DNA of 64,000 nucleotides from Pseudomonas reactans (GCF_013385825.1 NZ_JACAPG010000014.1:186001-250000); one strand, 5' to 3'; numbered from the stretch's first letter, positions 1-8,176 are shown. Translations and numbers: made by a program. Notes: generated by a model not told the origin, from the sequence alone.

Positions 1-299
1 TTTTCGTCCTAAAGATGATTCATCTGCACGATAGCCGTGTCGGCCAAAAATGCCTTGTCTACAATCAAGGATCAGATTTTGATTGACTATTTCGCCGGCC
101 CTATTATTCGAATGTCCACGTTCCATGGAATGTGGACAGTTGCGAATTCGTTCGCTAGGCATGGCAGTACCCATGGACGATCTATGCGGACTGTTAACAT
201 CGCGCTAATCAGATGCAGCCCAACAACCACCGAGGGGACCTAGCTACTTCGAGGCGCCTGGTGATTAGGATTCTTAGCCCAGTGCATTCTGTAGCCACC

Positions 300-365
300 G
301 GCAGCTATTGGCCGGTTTCTGCCGTCTGTTACGGGCAGCAATTGGCCGATATCTGCCTGTCGCGA
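300..365. repeat. Imperfect tandem pair of a ~32-base repeat
   Basis: Two adjacent copies begin at about 300 and 334. Both have the pattern GGCAGC-n-ATTGGCCG followed by TCTGCC. A further palindromic version lies at 757-806. The copies differ at several positions, so the array is old or under little constraint. Confidence 0.6.
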
Positions 366-756
366 GGGCCGTAATCGACCTAGAGCAGATGCCCAGACAT
401 TCAAACCAAACAAGTAGATAATCGACTGCTATCCAGCCATTTCCAGTGCGTATGAACAACGACTCTTCCCAACGCGAATCCACCGGCAGTACAGCATATA
501 ACCTTGCGCAGGCCCATGGTGCCCGGCCCCTGTCCGTTGATGGCTATCATCAAACGGTAGAACTGTGCGGTCGCGTCGCCTGCGGCTGGCTGTTCCGCTA
601 CAGGATCATTTGCAGCTTGGACATCCCAGCGCATGACCAGGAGTTATTCGCTGGCGCTGTAGGTTGCTTGGTTGCTGACGACGGAGAGATACATGATCTC
701 TCAGGTCCGATGTTCATGGACATGCTTCACATGCTTGCATAGCTCGCGGGACCACC

Positions 757-806
757 TTGGCCGAACTCTGCCGGTCACGACGGGAGGGAGTCGGCCAAGA
801 GCTGCC
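757..806. repeat. Inverted copy of the same repeat
   Basis: The arms TTGGCCGA (757-764) and TCGGCCAA (791-798) form an inverted repeat. The right-hand part (775-806) is recognisably the reverse complement of the repeat unit at 334-365. The left-hand part matches the same unit in forward orientation, so this is a head-to-head pair. Confidence 0.5.
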
Positions 807-1067
807 GTTCGATTTCGTATGCTAACGACCCTAAGCGGAAGGTGGCTATACGTTCGTTTCACGGCTCAAGTTGGAATGCATCTACGTGATGGCCGCAGAT
901 TCCATGGTGTACGGGAAATCGGTAGCAATATCTATTTCTCGGGAGATATCCCGTCATCCCCCTTTATGAGCTACGCTGGTTGCATTACGCGCCTCCATCA
1001 GTGAAATGGAAACAAAAAGGAACGACTTCGAAGTCATTTAAACCGATTTTTTCGTAAGGAGCATATT

Positions 1068-1142
1068 GTGCAAAAAATATATTCTCATATAGGCCGATCT
1101 AAAGTAGGCGCGTGTCGGCTTCCCCCTAATAACTGGTGCTAA
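1068..1142 (+). CDS. Possible 24-residue micro-ORF upstream of the Nif11-like gene
   Basis: A GTG start is preceded by a very good Shine-Dalgarno sequence (AAGGAG at 1056-1061, six-base spacing). The frame runs 24 codons to TAA. The product is basic, with a cysteine at residue 19, and ends in PPNNWC. It lies 79 bases upstream of the Nif11-like gene on the same strand. I know no homologue. It could be a leader peptide, a second small precursor, or chance. The support is the ribosome-binding site and the position only. Confidence 0.3.
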   Translation: MQKIYSHIGRSKVGACRLPPNNWC

Positions 1143-1221
1143 GGCTTATGAGGGACGCACGTGAAATCAAATAGGAAATCAACCAATCTTGTAGGCAGTC
1201 CAGTTAGAGAGGAGTTACTTG

Positions 1222-1458
1222 ATGAGCAATCCCCTTGACGAGTTCCATAGGCTTATATCCTTACTTAATTTTGCTGATTTAGCTCCAGATATGTCGTTCG
1301 ACGATTTCGTGAACGAGGCAGTGCGACTCGGCTTTAATTTCAGCAAGGATGAAGTAATAAAAGATCTAAAGCGGACATATGACAATTCAGAGAAAATGCC
1401 AGAATGGCTTAATTTGCGTGTAAAGGATCTTCAGGCTGGCCCAAATTGGAAAGACTGA
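1222..1458 (+). CDS. Nif11-leader-like small peptide (possible RiPP precursor)
   Basis: The protein has 78 residues. I chose ATG 1222 because GGAG (1211-1214) lies seven bases upstream; an in-frame TTG sits just before it. Residues about 4-50 resemble the Nif11-type leader domain: an amphipathic helix (LDEFHRLISLL), a run into NEAVRLGFNF, then SKDEVIKDL. In that family, precursors carry this helical leader followed by a C-terminal core that is modified. Here the tail is short (residues 51-78, ending LQAGPNWKD). It has no cysteine and no double-glycine cleavage site, so if it is modified the target would be residues such as Asn, Asp, Trp or Pro rather than Cys. The stop overlaps the first possible start of the next gene, suggesting translational coupling. 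The Nif11 resemblance is by eye; the precursor role is inference. Confidence 0.6.
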   Translation: MSNPLDEFHRLISLLNFADLAPDMSFDDFVNEAVRLGFNFSKDEVIKDLKRTYDNSEKMPEWLNLRVKDLQAGPNWKD

Positions 1459-2105
1459 ATTTGTTGAGTTGCCAAGTGCAATGTGCTGCAGCTAATTTGT
1501 TTGTCGTCGATGATTTCTATGAGGATCCGGCGAGCATCCGCTCATTTGCATTAAATTGCGAATTTCGTCGATCCTCTTTTACCGTGACAGATGCCCTGGT
1601 GTCGACACTACGTCATCCAGCGGCGACTTCTACCTTACAACGTATTGGCGAAGTTATTGGGGTTGCGCCAAACCTGGATGCTCCGGATAGGATGCAGAAA
1701 TTTTGGGGCTACACAGGTTGCGGCGAGTTTCAAGTAAGGCTTAAAGATACTCCGAAACCAGGTTGGGCTCACTCGCATAACGATGGCGAATGGGTCGGAT
1801 TAGTCTATCTTACATCACCAGAGCACTGCGGAGAAAAGATCGGTACCTACCTCCTTGAGCACAAAAAACTCAAGGTTCGTCACTTTAATCAAGTGGAAGG
1901 CTACATGATGCAGCAACTGAAGCTCGACTCCCCAAAATTACAGGATTGGAATGTTGTGGCAGCGCCAAGAATGAAATTTAATCGATTAGTAGTGTTCGAT
2001 AGTCGACACTTTCATGCCGAGTCGGGAGGTTTTGGAAAAACGGTAGAGGACGGCAGGATCGTCCAAGTATTCAACTTTAGAGGTAGTGCCTTGAAAGCAA
2101 TGTAA
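1446..2105 (+). CDS. DUF6445-like protein, putative 2OG-Fe(II) oxygenase fold
   Basis: The product has up to 219 residues. There is no ATG start: the outermost is TTG 1446, inside the end of the Nif11-like gene. TTG 1461/1464 behind GGAAAG or GTG 1476 are alternatives, and all imply coupling to the preceding gene. Numbered from 1446, the sequence has the hallmarks of the 2-oxoglutarate/Fe(II) dioxygenase barrel: H111-N-D113, then the strand GLVYLTSPE, a distal histidine in FDSRHFHAE (H188 or H190), and R204 in GRIVQVFNF. The overall pattern matches what I remember as DUF6445. Members of this superfamily hydroxylate or oxidise side chains, so the neighbouring small peptide is an obvious candidate substrate, but no substrate is shown by the sequence. 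Base composition is AT-rich like its neighbours. Confidence 0.65.
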   Translation: MERLNLLSCQVQCAAANLFVVDDFYEDPASIRSFALNCEFRRSSFTVTDALVSTLRHPAATSTLQRIGEVIGVAPNLDAPDRMQKFWGYTGCGEFQVRLKDTPKPGWAHSHNDGEWVGLVYLTSPEHCGEKIGTYLLEHKKLKVRHFNQVEGYMMQQLKLDSPKLQDWNVVAAPRMKFNRLVVFDSRHFHAESGGFGKTVEDGRIVQVFNFRGSALKAM

Positions 2106-2151
2106 GAACGTCAACAAAATAGTTGTTTTATTTTAGTCGGTAAGGTTCCTG

Positions 2152-3519
2152 ATGCAGATCGCCCAGGCATGTGCCGTTACATTGATATTTCATGAGCTTT
2201 ACTACTATGCCCTTGAAGGGCGAGATAGCTTTTTAGTTGACTTTATGCCTGCGCTTGGATTGCGACTGGCGCGGCCATTAAAATGCTTGCTGCATACAGC
2301 AGTTCTGATCGCAAGTCTAGCAACTGTGCTGAACCCTGGAAGTGGTGAAATTACATTGCTTGCAATCCTTGTTATTATTTATTGTGCAAATCATCGGCAG
2401 CGGCTTTCAAATCATTTGCTAATAGTGTCTTTTGTATTGCTCGTCTGCTTTATGAATAACAATGTAGAATCAATGCAGTTATTAGACAACAGAAAATTTA
2501 TCATTTGTGTATTAGGTCTAATTTACTTTTTTGGCTTCTTTCACAAAATAAACCGAGCTTTTTTAAGTCAAGAAAAAAGTTGCGCAAACGTTTATTTTCG
2601 CTCGATCCTGCAAGAGCGATTTAATATCACTCCTTGGGGTGTCGTTGAAAAGATCCTTCCATTTTCGATTGTAGCCATCGAGGCCGCTTTACTTGTTGCT
2701 CTCCATTTTCCACCACTGTATGGGTGGGCATTCATCGCTGCGATATTTTTGCATTACCTATTTGGAATAACAGGCAATCCACATTTTTCCGTACTAATGA
2801 ATTGTTTATTGCTTGTAGTTATAAATGAGGAGATTGCCATAGAGGGATTTGAAATTCTTGTAGTGGTTTTGTTTGCCGTTTTTACATTTATTATCACAGA
2901 TCGGTCGCGTTTCAGAATCCGATGGGCGGAAAATCTTTCCATTTTTCTTTTCGGTGGGCTATCGGGCTTGAGCTGTATTTTGGTTTTTAAGGCAATTCCA
3001 GAATTCGGCCATCCAGAATTAATCTTTCAGAAGGACTATCAAATGCCGTTTTATGCCTGGGCGGCTTTATTTCTACTTTTTATAAATTGCTGCTCAGCTT
3101 ATTTCGGAAAAACAGAGTTTTGCTTAGCAATGTTCAGCGGGCTGCGTCCAGATTTGAATAATCATTATTTTTTCAAAAGAATCGGCTCAAAGAATTTTCT
3201 GGAGCGGAATTATTATGAGATATTGGAGGTGCGGACTAATAGGCTAGCAAGAAATAATTCATCACTCACAATTCGATTGGCCGTTCAAACGTTGGATCAA
3301 CATGTCCAAATATATTATGGCACGAGATTTTTAAATGAAACTCTTCGTCTTCTGTCGAGAAATAATATATCTATATCTATTAAATTACGCATGTGCAAAT
3401 CCGAAAGATCTTTCTGGATAGATGAAACACAAACTCTTGACGTGCGAGGTCTAACTGACAGATTCAGTGCTTATCCACCTTATCTCGCAAAGAACGATGA
3501 GTTTGCATACATGGGATGA
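2152..3519 (+). CDS. HTTM/DoxX-like polytopic membrane protein
   Basis: The protein has 455 residues, ATG start, preceded by TAAGG. Residues about 1-330 contain roughly ten hydrophobic segments. The stretch from about residue 115 to 225 (an FFGFFHKINRAF segment, then IVAIEAALLVALHF, then IFLHYLFG followed by HFSVLMNCLLLV) has the arrangement seen in HTTM proteins, the membrane domain related to vitamin K-dependent gamma-carboxylase, and in the wider DoxX group. Residues about 340-455 are soluble and unrecognised. It starts 46 bases after the DUF6445-like gene on the same strand and shares its AT-rich composition, so the three genes probably form one transcript. HTTM proteins act in membrane redox or modification chemistry. 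A role in modifying or exporting the Nif11-like peptide is possible but unproven. Confidence 0.5.
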   Translation: MQIAQACAVTLIFHELYYYALEGRDSFLVDFMPALGLRLARPLKCLLHTAVLIASLATVLNPGSGEITLLAILVIIYCANHRQRLSNHLLIVSFVLLVCFMNNNVESMQLLDNRKFIICVLGLIYFFGFFHKINRAFLSQEKSCANVYFRSILQERFNITPWGVVEKILPFSIVAIEAALLVALHFPPLYGWAFIAAIFLHYLFGITGNPHFSVLMNCLLLVVINEEIAIEGFEILVVVLFAVFTFIITDRSRFRIRWAENLSIFLFGGLSGLSCILVFKAIPEFGHPELIFQKDYQMPFYAWAALFLLFINCCSAYFGKTEFCLAMFSGLRPDLNNHYFFKRIGSKNFLERNYYEILEVRTNRLARNNSSLTIRLAVQTLDQHVQIYYGTRFLNETLRLLSRNNISISIKLRMCKSERSFWIDETQTLDVRGLTDRFSAYPPYLAKNDEFAYMG

Positions 3520-3873
3520 CAGAAATGGCCTACGGCAGAGAAAATATTGCGATGGCTTGCTTTTGTTATTTTTTCCTCGTGCAGACGGGTCATCAAACCA
3601 GGTTCGAATCCCTTTCCAATTACCGACTGTCTGCTTCTGGCCGGAAGCCGCCTCAGAGAAAACAGGAAGGGGTCAGATGCCCATCCCCGCGCGTTGAGAG
3701 GTAGGCTTGATAGTTCGAGTAGTGGAGCTACTAGATCGTAGGCGACGTCGCAGAAAATTCATTCCGCAACGGAAACAGAGCCTCCCGATTCTAGGGGGCT
3801 CCAGCGAAGCATGAATGCTAGAGGTGCGGAATTTTATTTCATGTAAGCCATTGAAAATAAACAGGATATCTGT
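3520..3873. other. Non-coding island end next to the att site
   Basis: This stretch has no supported gene. It carries a T-loop-like string around 3600 that does not fold into a tRNA. Composition shifts towards that of the chromosome in its second half. It leads directly into the orphan tRNA-Cys fragment. Confidence 0.4.
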
Positions 3874-3920
3874 GGATTGCAAATCCGCCTACGCCGGTTC
3901 GATTCCGACCTCGGCCTCCA
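3874..3920 (+). pseudogene. Orphan 3' half of tRNA-Cys(GCA): island attachment site
   Basis: The 47 bases read as the anticodon arm (GGATTGCAAATCC, anticodon GCA at 3879-3881), variable region, T-arm (GGTTCGATTCC) and 3' acceptor strand CTCGGCC-T-CCA of a tRNA-Cys. The matching 5' acceptor strand (GGCCGAG) and D-arm are absent upstream. Such orphan 3' halves are left by integrases that recombine at the anticodon loop and restore the intact tRNA at the other end of the insert. I infer this is the distal att site of an island extending leftwards beyond position 1. Confidence 0.8.
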
Positions 3921-3927
3921 CTCTTAG

Positions 3928-3960
3928 AAACCCCGTAGATTAACGTCTACGGGGTTTTTT
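3928..3960 (+). terminator. Rho-independent terminator after tRNA-Cys
   Basis: A 12-base-pair stem (arms 3928-3939 and 3946-3957) is followed by a T-run. It is the natural terminator of the chromosomal tRNA operon and was kept when the element inserted. Confidence 0.9.
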
Positions 3961-4128
3961 ATTGGTTTTGAAAAAGTTTTGGAAGTCTGGCGCGTTAGGA
4001 ATTGACTCTGAAACGCCTTGCCATTGCGCAAGGCTTTCTGCCGTTCGTCCAGTACATCGCACTCGCTGACCACTGCCTGATCCCATGTTTAAGCGCCGAT
4101 ATCCCGAGCGTAAGAACGGAGAGCCAGC

Positions 4129-4326
4129 ATGGAAATCAATGAAAATGCCCCTGGGAATATTTCTCAGCAGGATGTAACCCGCGGCACCGACAATGAGACA
4201 GGGCACGATCCGAAGCGCGATGAGGAGGGTGTTCCGTTGCCGCCGGACGATGACGCGCCTCTTGAAGAGGACATGTCCGATGTAGACGCCGCTGATTCAG
4301 TGGCGAGCGAGCATCCCGACAACTGA
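4129..4326 (+). CDS. Small acidic hypothetical protein
   Basis: The protein has 65 residues, with an ATG start behind GGAGAGCC. It is hydrophilic and rich in Asp, Glu and Pro, with no signal peptide or membrane segment, and is likely intrinsically disordered. I recognise no domain. It is the first chromosomal gene after the island boundary and ends in front of a terminator shared with the convergent operon. Confidence 0.6.
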   Translation: MEINENAPGNISQQDVTRGTDNETGHDPKRDEEGVPLPPDDDAPLEEDMSDVDAADSVASEHPDN

Positions 4327-4341
4327 ACATTTGTAATTCAA

Positions 4342-4366
4342 TGAGCCCGACCGCTGCGTCGGGCTT
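4342..4366. terminator. Terminator between convergent genes
   Basis: A GCCCGAC stem with a CGCTGC loop and GTCGGGC arm follows the acidic small protein and abuts the stop of the convergent gene at 4365. Confidence 0.7.
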
Positions 4367-4619
4367 ATAGGACCTGAGACCTGACGATCCTCTGGTCTTT
4401 GACCTCCCCTGCATACACCCGCAATTTCTCCTGCTGCGCCGCCAGCAGCGCGCAAATCTTCATCAATGCCACCGCCTCATCCGGCGTCCTGCCACTGGCT
4501 GCCATAGCCGTTAGCTCCACCACCGACCACCCAATCACCGCCGACGCATCTTCCATGTCGTAGAACAGTTCCTGCTGCGCCGTCCTGGGCCCGTCGAGGC
4601 CTTTTATCAACTCATCCAT
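4365..4619 (-). CDS. Hypothetical protein, 84 aa
   Basis: A soluble, mostly helical small protein with no motif I recognise. Its ATG (4617-4619) directly follows the TAA of the GNAT gene (4620-4622) with no spacing, so the two are almost certainly co-transcribed and translationally coupled. The stop lies at the terminator at 4342-4366. Confidence 0.65.
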   Translation of the reverse strand: MDELIKGLDGPRTAQQELFYDMEDASAVIGWSVVELTAMAASGRTPDEAVALMKICALLAAQQEKLRVYAGEVKDQRIVRSQVL

Positions 4620-5150
4620 TTATGCATCCTTCCGCTGCAGTTTAAGCCCCATCACATCCATGCCGATTTCAGCCAGGTCCGTCTTGAACGGAATTTCTCC
4701 AATCCACTTGAACCCAAACGCTTCATAAAACCGTCGTGCATCGGGATTGGACTTGAGCACCGTCAGCCACAGCAAGCGCTCACCGCGCTCTACAGCCTGG
4801 TCGCAAATGAACTGCATAACTCGCTTGCCATACCCGCGCCCGGCGGCGGATTTGAGAAAGTAGATTTTGCGCAGTTCTGCGCCAACTTCGCCTGTTATGG
4901 GCGCCGGCGCCGACCAGTTGACCTTTGCGAGGCCGACGACTTGCGCGTCGTCAGCTGACGCGAGTAGCCATAGAGGGTTGTCGGATGTTTCGAGTGATTG
5001 GCGCAGCGCTTCGTGGGAAAAATCCCGATCCAAGAACGCTTGCAATCCGGCAGGCGACCAGATGTGAGTAAAGTGTTCTCGATAGGTGGTGCAGCCAACG
5101 TCGCGCAAGGCGTCAAGGTCGGCTGGGGTCGCTTGATGAATACGGAGCAT
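4620..5150 (-). CDS. GNAT family N-acetyltransferase
   Basis: The protein has 176 residues, the usual length for a single GNAT domain. It has the N-terminal strand LRIHQATPADLDAL, the acetyl-CoA-binding motif region IYFLKSAAGRGYGKRVMQFI (GRGYGK loop), and the C-terminal LTVLKSNPDARRFYEAFGFKWIGE. These are the classical GNAT motifs. Such enzymes transfer acetyl from acetyl-CoA to an amine; the substrate cannot be told. It is the first gene of a two-gene unit with the 84-aa hypothetical gene. Confidence 0.85.
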   Translation of the reverse strand: MLRIHQATPADLDALRDVGCTTYREHFTHIWSPAGLQAFLDRDFSHEALRQSLETSDNPLWLLASADDAQVVGLAKVNWSAPAPITGEVGAELRKIYFLKSAAGRGYGKRVMQFICDQAVERGERLLWLTVLKSNPDARRFYEAFGFKWIGEIPFKTDLAEIGMDVMGLKLQRKDA

Positions 5151-5189
5151 GGTTCCCTCGTGTCTGGCGGCGCTGTGCGAGGAAGTGTG

Positions 5190-6611
5190 TCACAACGTCC
5201 AGCCCAGCCCCAATGCCTTGTGCAACGAAGCAAAGTCCTTGAGCAATCGCGCATCCCCCGAGATTCGACTTTCCTGGGCCTGGTACCGCGTGCGCTCCGC
5301 ATCCAGCCAATCGAGCGTGCTGGCCGTGCCTGCACGATAACGTTGGCGGGTCAGGTCTGCTGCACGCACGGCCGAAGATTCCACACTGCGCAGCAGCACC
5401 ACGTTCTGGCGCTGGTGGCCGTACCGAGCCAGGGCGACATCGGCATCACGCAGCGCGCTCAGCACCACACTTTTGTACTGCGCGAGCGCTTCGTCGCGGC
5501 CCGCTTCGGCGCCTTTGACACTGGCGGCCACGCGACCGAAGTCCAGCGCGTTCCAGGTCAGACGCGGCAGGATCAGCCAACTGCCGTTGTCCTTGCGGGC
5601 GAGGTGGCCGGGATCGCTGGCGGAGAACGACAAGTCACCCATCAGGCTGAGCTTGGGAAACCAGTCGGCGGTTTTTTCGCCGATCTGGGCGTTGCTGGAG
5701 GCCAGTTTGCGTTCGGCCACGCGGATGTCGGGGCGTGCTTTGAGGAGGGCAGCGGGGTCTGCTACCGGCACCACGCCGGGGATGGCGGGCAGGGCCTGGG
5801 CGGTGGCGAGGCGTTCTTCGAGTTCGCCGGGCTCCAGGCCGCAGAGCAATTCGAGCTGGTCCAGGGATTCAACGATGGCGGCTTGCAAGGGCAGGCGTTG
5901 GGCCTGGGTGTTTTCTGCCTGGGTGAGGACTTGTTCGAGTTGCAGTTGTGAGGCCACGCCACGGCTGCGGCGCTGCTGGGTCAGGTCAAGGGCCTGGTTT
6001 TCGATGTCGACGCTGGCTTCGACCAGGGCCAGCCGTGCTTGCTGGTCGCGCAGGTCGGTGTAGGCCTGGACCACTTCGGCCGCCAGTTGTACTTGGGCGT
6101 CGGCCAGTTGAGCTTGGGCCGCGTCGGCTTCCGCCTGCGCCGCTTCGACTGCACGCCGGGTGCCGCCGAACAGGTCGGCTTCCCAGCTGGCATCGAAACC
6201 GGCGAGGTAAAGCGTCAGCGGGCCACGGCCGCTACCGCCGTTGCTACCCAGTGCGGAGGTGTCGGGCGAGCGCAGTTTCAGCATCGCAGCGTCGCCGGTG
6301 ACCTTGGGCATGGCGTCGGCGCGGGCACCACTGAGGCTGGCGCGGGATTGTTTCAAGCGCGCTCGGGCGGTGGCGATGTCGGGGCTGTTTTTCAGCGCCA
6401 TGTCGACCAGTTCATTGAGCTGCGCGTCATTCAGCGTTCGCCACCACTGCGCCACAGTCGGCGCGCTGGGTGCTTGGGTGTCGGCGTGAGGCAACCGCCC
6501 AGCGGCCAGGGTTTTCGGCGCGGCATCCGGCGCGCCTGGGTAATCCGGACCCACGGTGCAGGCGGACAGCAGGCCAACGGTCAGTAGCAGGGGAAGGGAG
6601 CGAGCAATCAT
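5190..6611 (-). CDS. NodT-type outer-membrane lipoprotein of an efflux system
   Basis: This TolC-like outer-membrane channel partners the inner-membrane pump and adaptor encoded just upstream. I take ATG 6611, which overlaps the TGA of the MFS gene in an ATGA arrangement. This gives a protein of about 473 residues beginning MIARSLPLLLTVGLLSACTVGP, with a lipobox LLSAC at residues 14-18. Two long coiled, Ala/Gln-rich outer-membrane-efflux repeats follow, as in NodT/OprM proteins. An in-frame start 45 bases upstream would spoil the signal peptide. Role: exit duct for drugs. Confidence 0.9.
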   Translation of the reverse strand: MIARSLPLLLTVGLLSACTVGPDYPGAPDAAPKTLAAGRLPHADTQAPSAPTVAQWWRTLNDAQLNELVDMALKNSPDIATARARLKQSRASLSGARADAMPKVTGDAAMLKLRSPDTSALGSNGGSGRGPLTLYLAGFDASWEADLFGGTRRAVEAAQAEADAAQAQLADAQVQLAAEVVQAYTDLRDQQARLALVEASVDIENQALDLTQQRRSRGVASQLQLEQVLTQAENTQAQRLPLQAAIVESLDQLELLCGLEPGELEERLATAQALPAIPGVVPVADPAALLKARPDIRVAERKLASSNAQIGEKTADWFPKLSLMGDLSFSASDPGHLARKDNGSWLILPRLTWNALDFGRVAASVKGAEAGRDEALAQYKSVVLSALRDADVALARYGHQRQNVVLLRSVESSAVRAADLTRQRYRAGTASTLDWLDAERTRYQAQESRISGDARLLKDFASLHKALGLGWTL

Positions 6612-8176
6612 GGCTGTACCGTGCGCTTTTTGAGAAGGAAGATCAGGGGCAGGCACGCCAGCATGGCGAGTCCCAGTACATAGAAGGAGTCGTTGTAGGC
6701 CATGACCGAGGCTTGGCGCGCGATGTCGTTGGCCAACTGGGCCATCGCCTGCAACGGGGCGCTGGAGGCATCGCCGGTTTGCGCGAGGTAGCTGGCGGTG
6801 TTGCTGGCCATGTGGTCCTGGGCGAGTTGGCTGTTGGCAAGGATGCCTTCACGCAGCCTGTCGTCATGGAGGTGGCTGCGTCGGTCCATCAAAACGCCGA
6901 GCAACGCGAGGCCGATGGTGCCGCCGAGGTTGCGGGACATGTTGTAAAGCCCGGCCGCATCACCCGCGTCCTTGGTCTCGACCGAGCGCATGGACAATTG
7001 GCTGAGGGGCATCATCACCAGGATCTGCCCGAAGCCGCGTAGCAGTTGCGACCAGATGAAGTCATGCCCGACGCTGTCGGCAGTCAGTTGGGTGTCAACG
7101 AAACAACTGGCCCAGTACAGCAACAGCCCGGCGCCGACCATCCAACGCAAGTCATAGCGACCGAGCATCCTCGGCAGGATCGGCATCAGCAGGAACGCGG
7201 GAATGCCCGACAGCAACATGATCGCGCCGGACTGTTGCGCGTTGTAGCCGGACAGAATGCCGAGGAACTGCGGCACCAGGTACGCCGTGCCATACAGCCC
7301 CGCGCCCACGGCCGTACCAATCAGCAGCACACTGCCAAAGCTCTTGTTGAGCACCAGTGGCAGGCGCAGGATCGGCGTACTCGAACGGAATTGCCCCACG
7401 GCAATCAGGAAAAATCCGGTCACCGTGGCGATGCTCAGCCATATGATCAGCAGCGAATCGAACCAGTGCTCACGCTGGCCTTCTTCAAGCACCACGGTGA
7501 GTGAACTCAAACCCATCGCCAGGCCCAGGATGCCCAGCCAGTCAGCGCTGATAAAACGTTGCAGGTTCATGCGCTCACTGGGCAAACCGGTGATCAGCAG
7601 GGTGATCAAGGCGATACTGATGGGCAGGTTGAGAAAGAAGCACCAGCGCCAATTGATGTTTTCCGTCAACCAGCCGCCGATCACCGGGCCGAGCAACGGG
7701 CCGAGGATCACGGTCATGCCGAACAGCGTGGTGCCGATGGCCAGTTGATGCGGTGGCAGGCGCGTGCGCACAATGGTCTGCGCCGTGGGGATCATCGCAC
7801 CGCCGGCAAAGCCCTGGCCGATGCGCCCGGCAATCATCGCGCCGAGGCTGGCGGACAGGCCGCAGAACATCGAAAACAGGGTGAACATCAGCGCCGTGCC
7901 GATCAGGAACCGGCGCAGGCCGAACACTCGTGTCAGCCAGGCGGCGAGGGGGATCATGACGATCTCCGACATCAGGTAGCCGGTGGCGATCCAGGTACCT
8001 TCAGTGCCGGTAGCGCCGATCTGGCCCTGGATCTGCGGCAAGGCCGAGTTGGTGATCGAGACGTCGAGGGTGGCGAGCAACGCGCCCAATGCCCCGGCGG
8101 CGACGGCGATCCAGTCGATCAGCGAGGCGTTGCGCGGTTTCTCGGCAGCCACCGCGGGCATGATCGCCTCAGCCAT
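6608..8176 (-). CDS. emrB: DHA2-family (EmrB-like) MFS multidrug transporter
   Basis: The protein has 522 residues with about 14 transmembrane segments, the length of the DHA2 branch. It has the motif-A/C features of drug/H+ antiporters: TNSALPQIQGQIGAT early on, GRIGQGFAGGAMIPTAQTIV, and GPLLGPVIGGWLTENINWRWCFF. It would use the proton gradient to export drugs through the HlyD adaptor and the outer-membrane factor. The gene overlaps the adaptor gene by eight bases and the outer-membrane gene by four, so it is the middle gene of a tight three-gene operon. Confidence 0.92.
   Translation of the reverse strand: MAEAIMPAVAAEKPRNASLIDWIAVAAGALGALLATLDVSITNSALPQIQGQIGATGTEGTWIATGYLMSEIVMIPLAAWLTRVFGLRRFLIGTALMFTLFSMFCGLSASLGAMIAGRIGQGFAGGAMIPTAQTIVRTRLPPHQLAIGTTLFGMTVILGPLLGPVIGGWLTENINWRWCFFLNLPISIALITLLITGLPSERMNLQRFISADWLGILGLAMGLSSLTVVLEEGQREHWFDSLLIIWLSIATVTGFFLIAVGQFRSSTPILRLPLVLNKSFGSVLLIGTAVGAGLYGTAYLVPQFLGILSGYNAQQSGAIMLLSGIPAFLLMPILPRMLGRYDLRWMVGAGLLLYWASCFVDTQLTADSVGHDFIWSQLLRGFGQILVMMPLSQLSMRSVETKDAGDAAGLYNMSRNLGGTIGLALLGVLMDRRSHLHDDRLREGILANSQLAQDHMASNTASYLAQTGDASSAPLQAMAQLANDIARQASVMAYNDSFYVLGLAMLACLPLIFLLKKRTVQP

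Larger units (their letters stand above)
1..1067. other. Gene-poor end of a probable genomic island
   Basis: I can support no gene in this stretch. The open frames present are short, lack convincing ribosome-binding sites and resemble nothing I recognise. It contains degenerate copies of a roughly 32-base repeat (listed separately) and looks like decayed non-coding or island DNA. It lies inside the region I interpret as an element integrated at tRNA-Cys, whose other end is outside the window. Confidence 0.5.

Noticed and set aside
446..742. 98-codon frame in the gene-poor left end
   Set aside because: No ribosome-binding site, no recognisable domain, and overlapping frames on the other strand.
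3590..3640. T-loop-like sequence suggesting another tRNA remnant
   Set aside because: The T-stem does not pair and there is no acceptor or CCA end.
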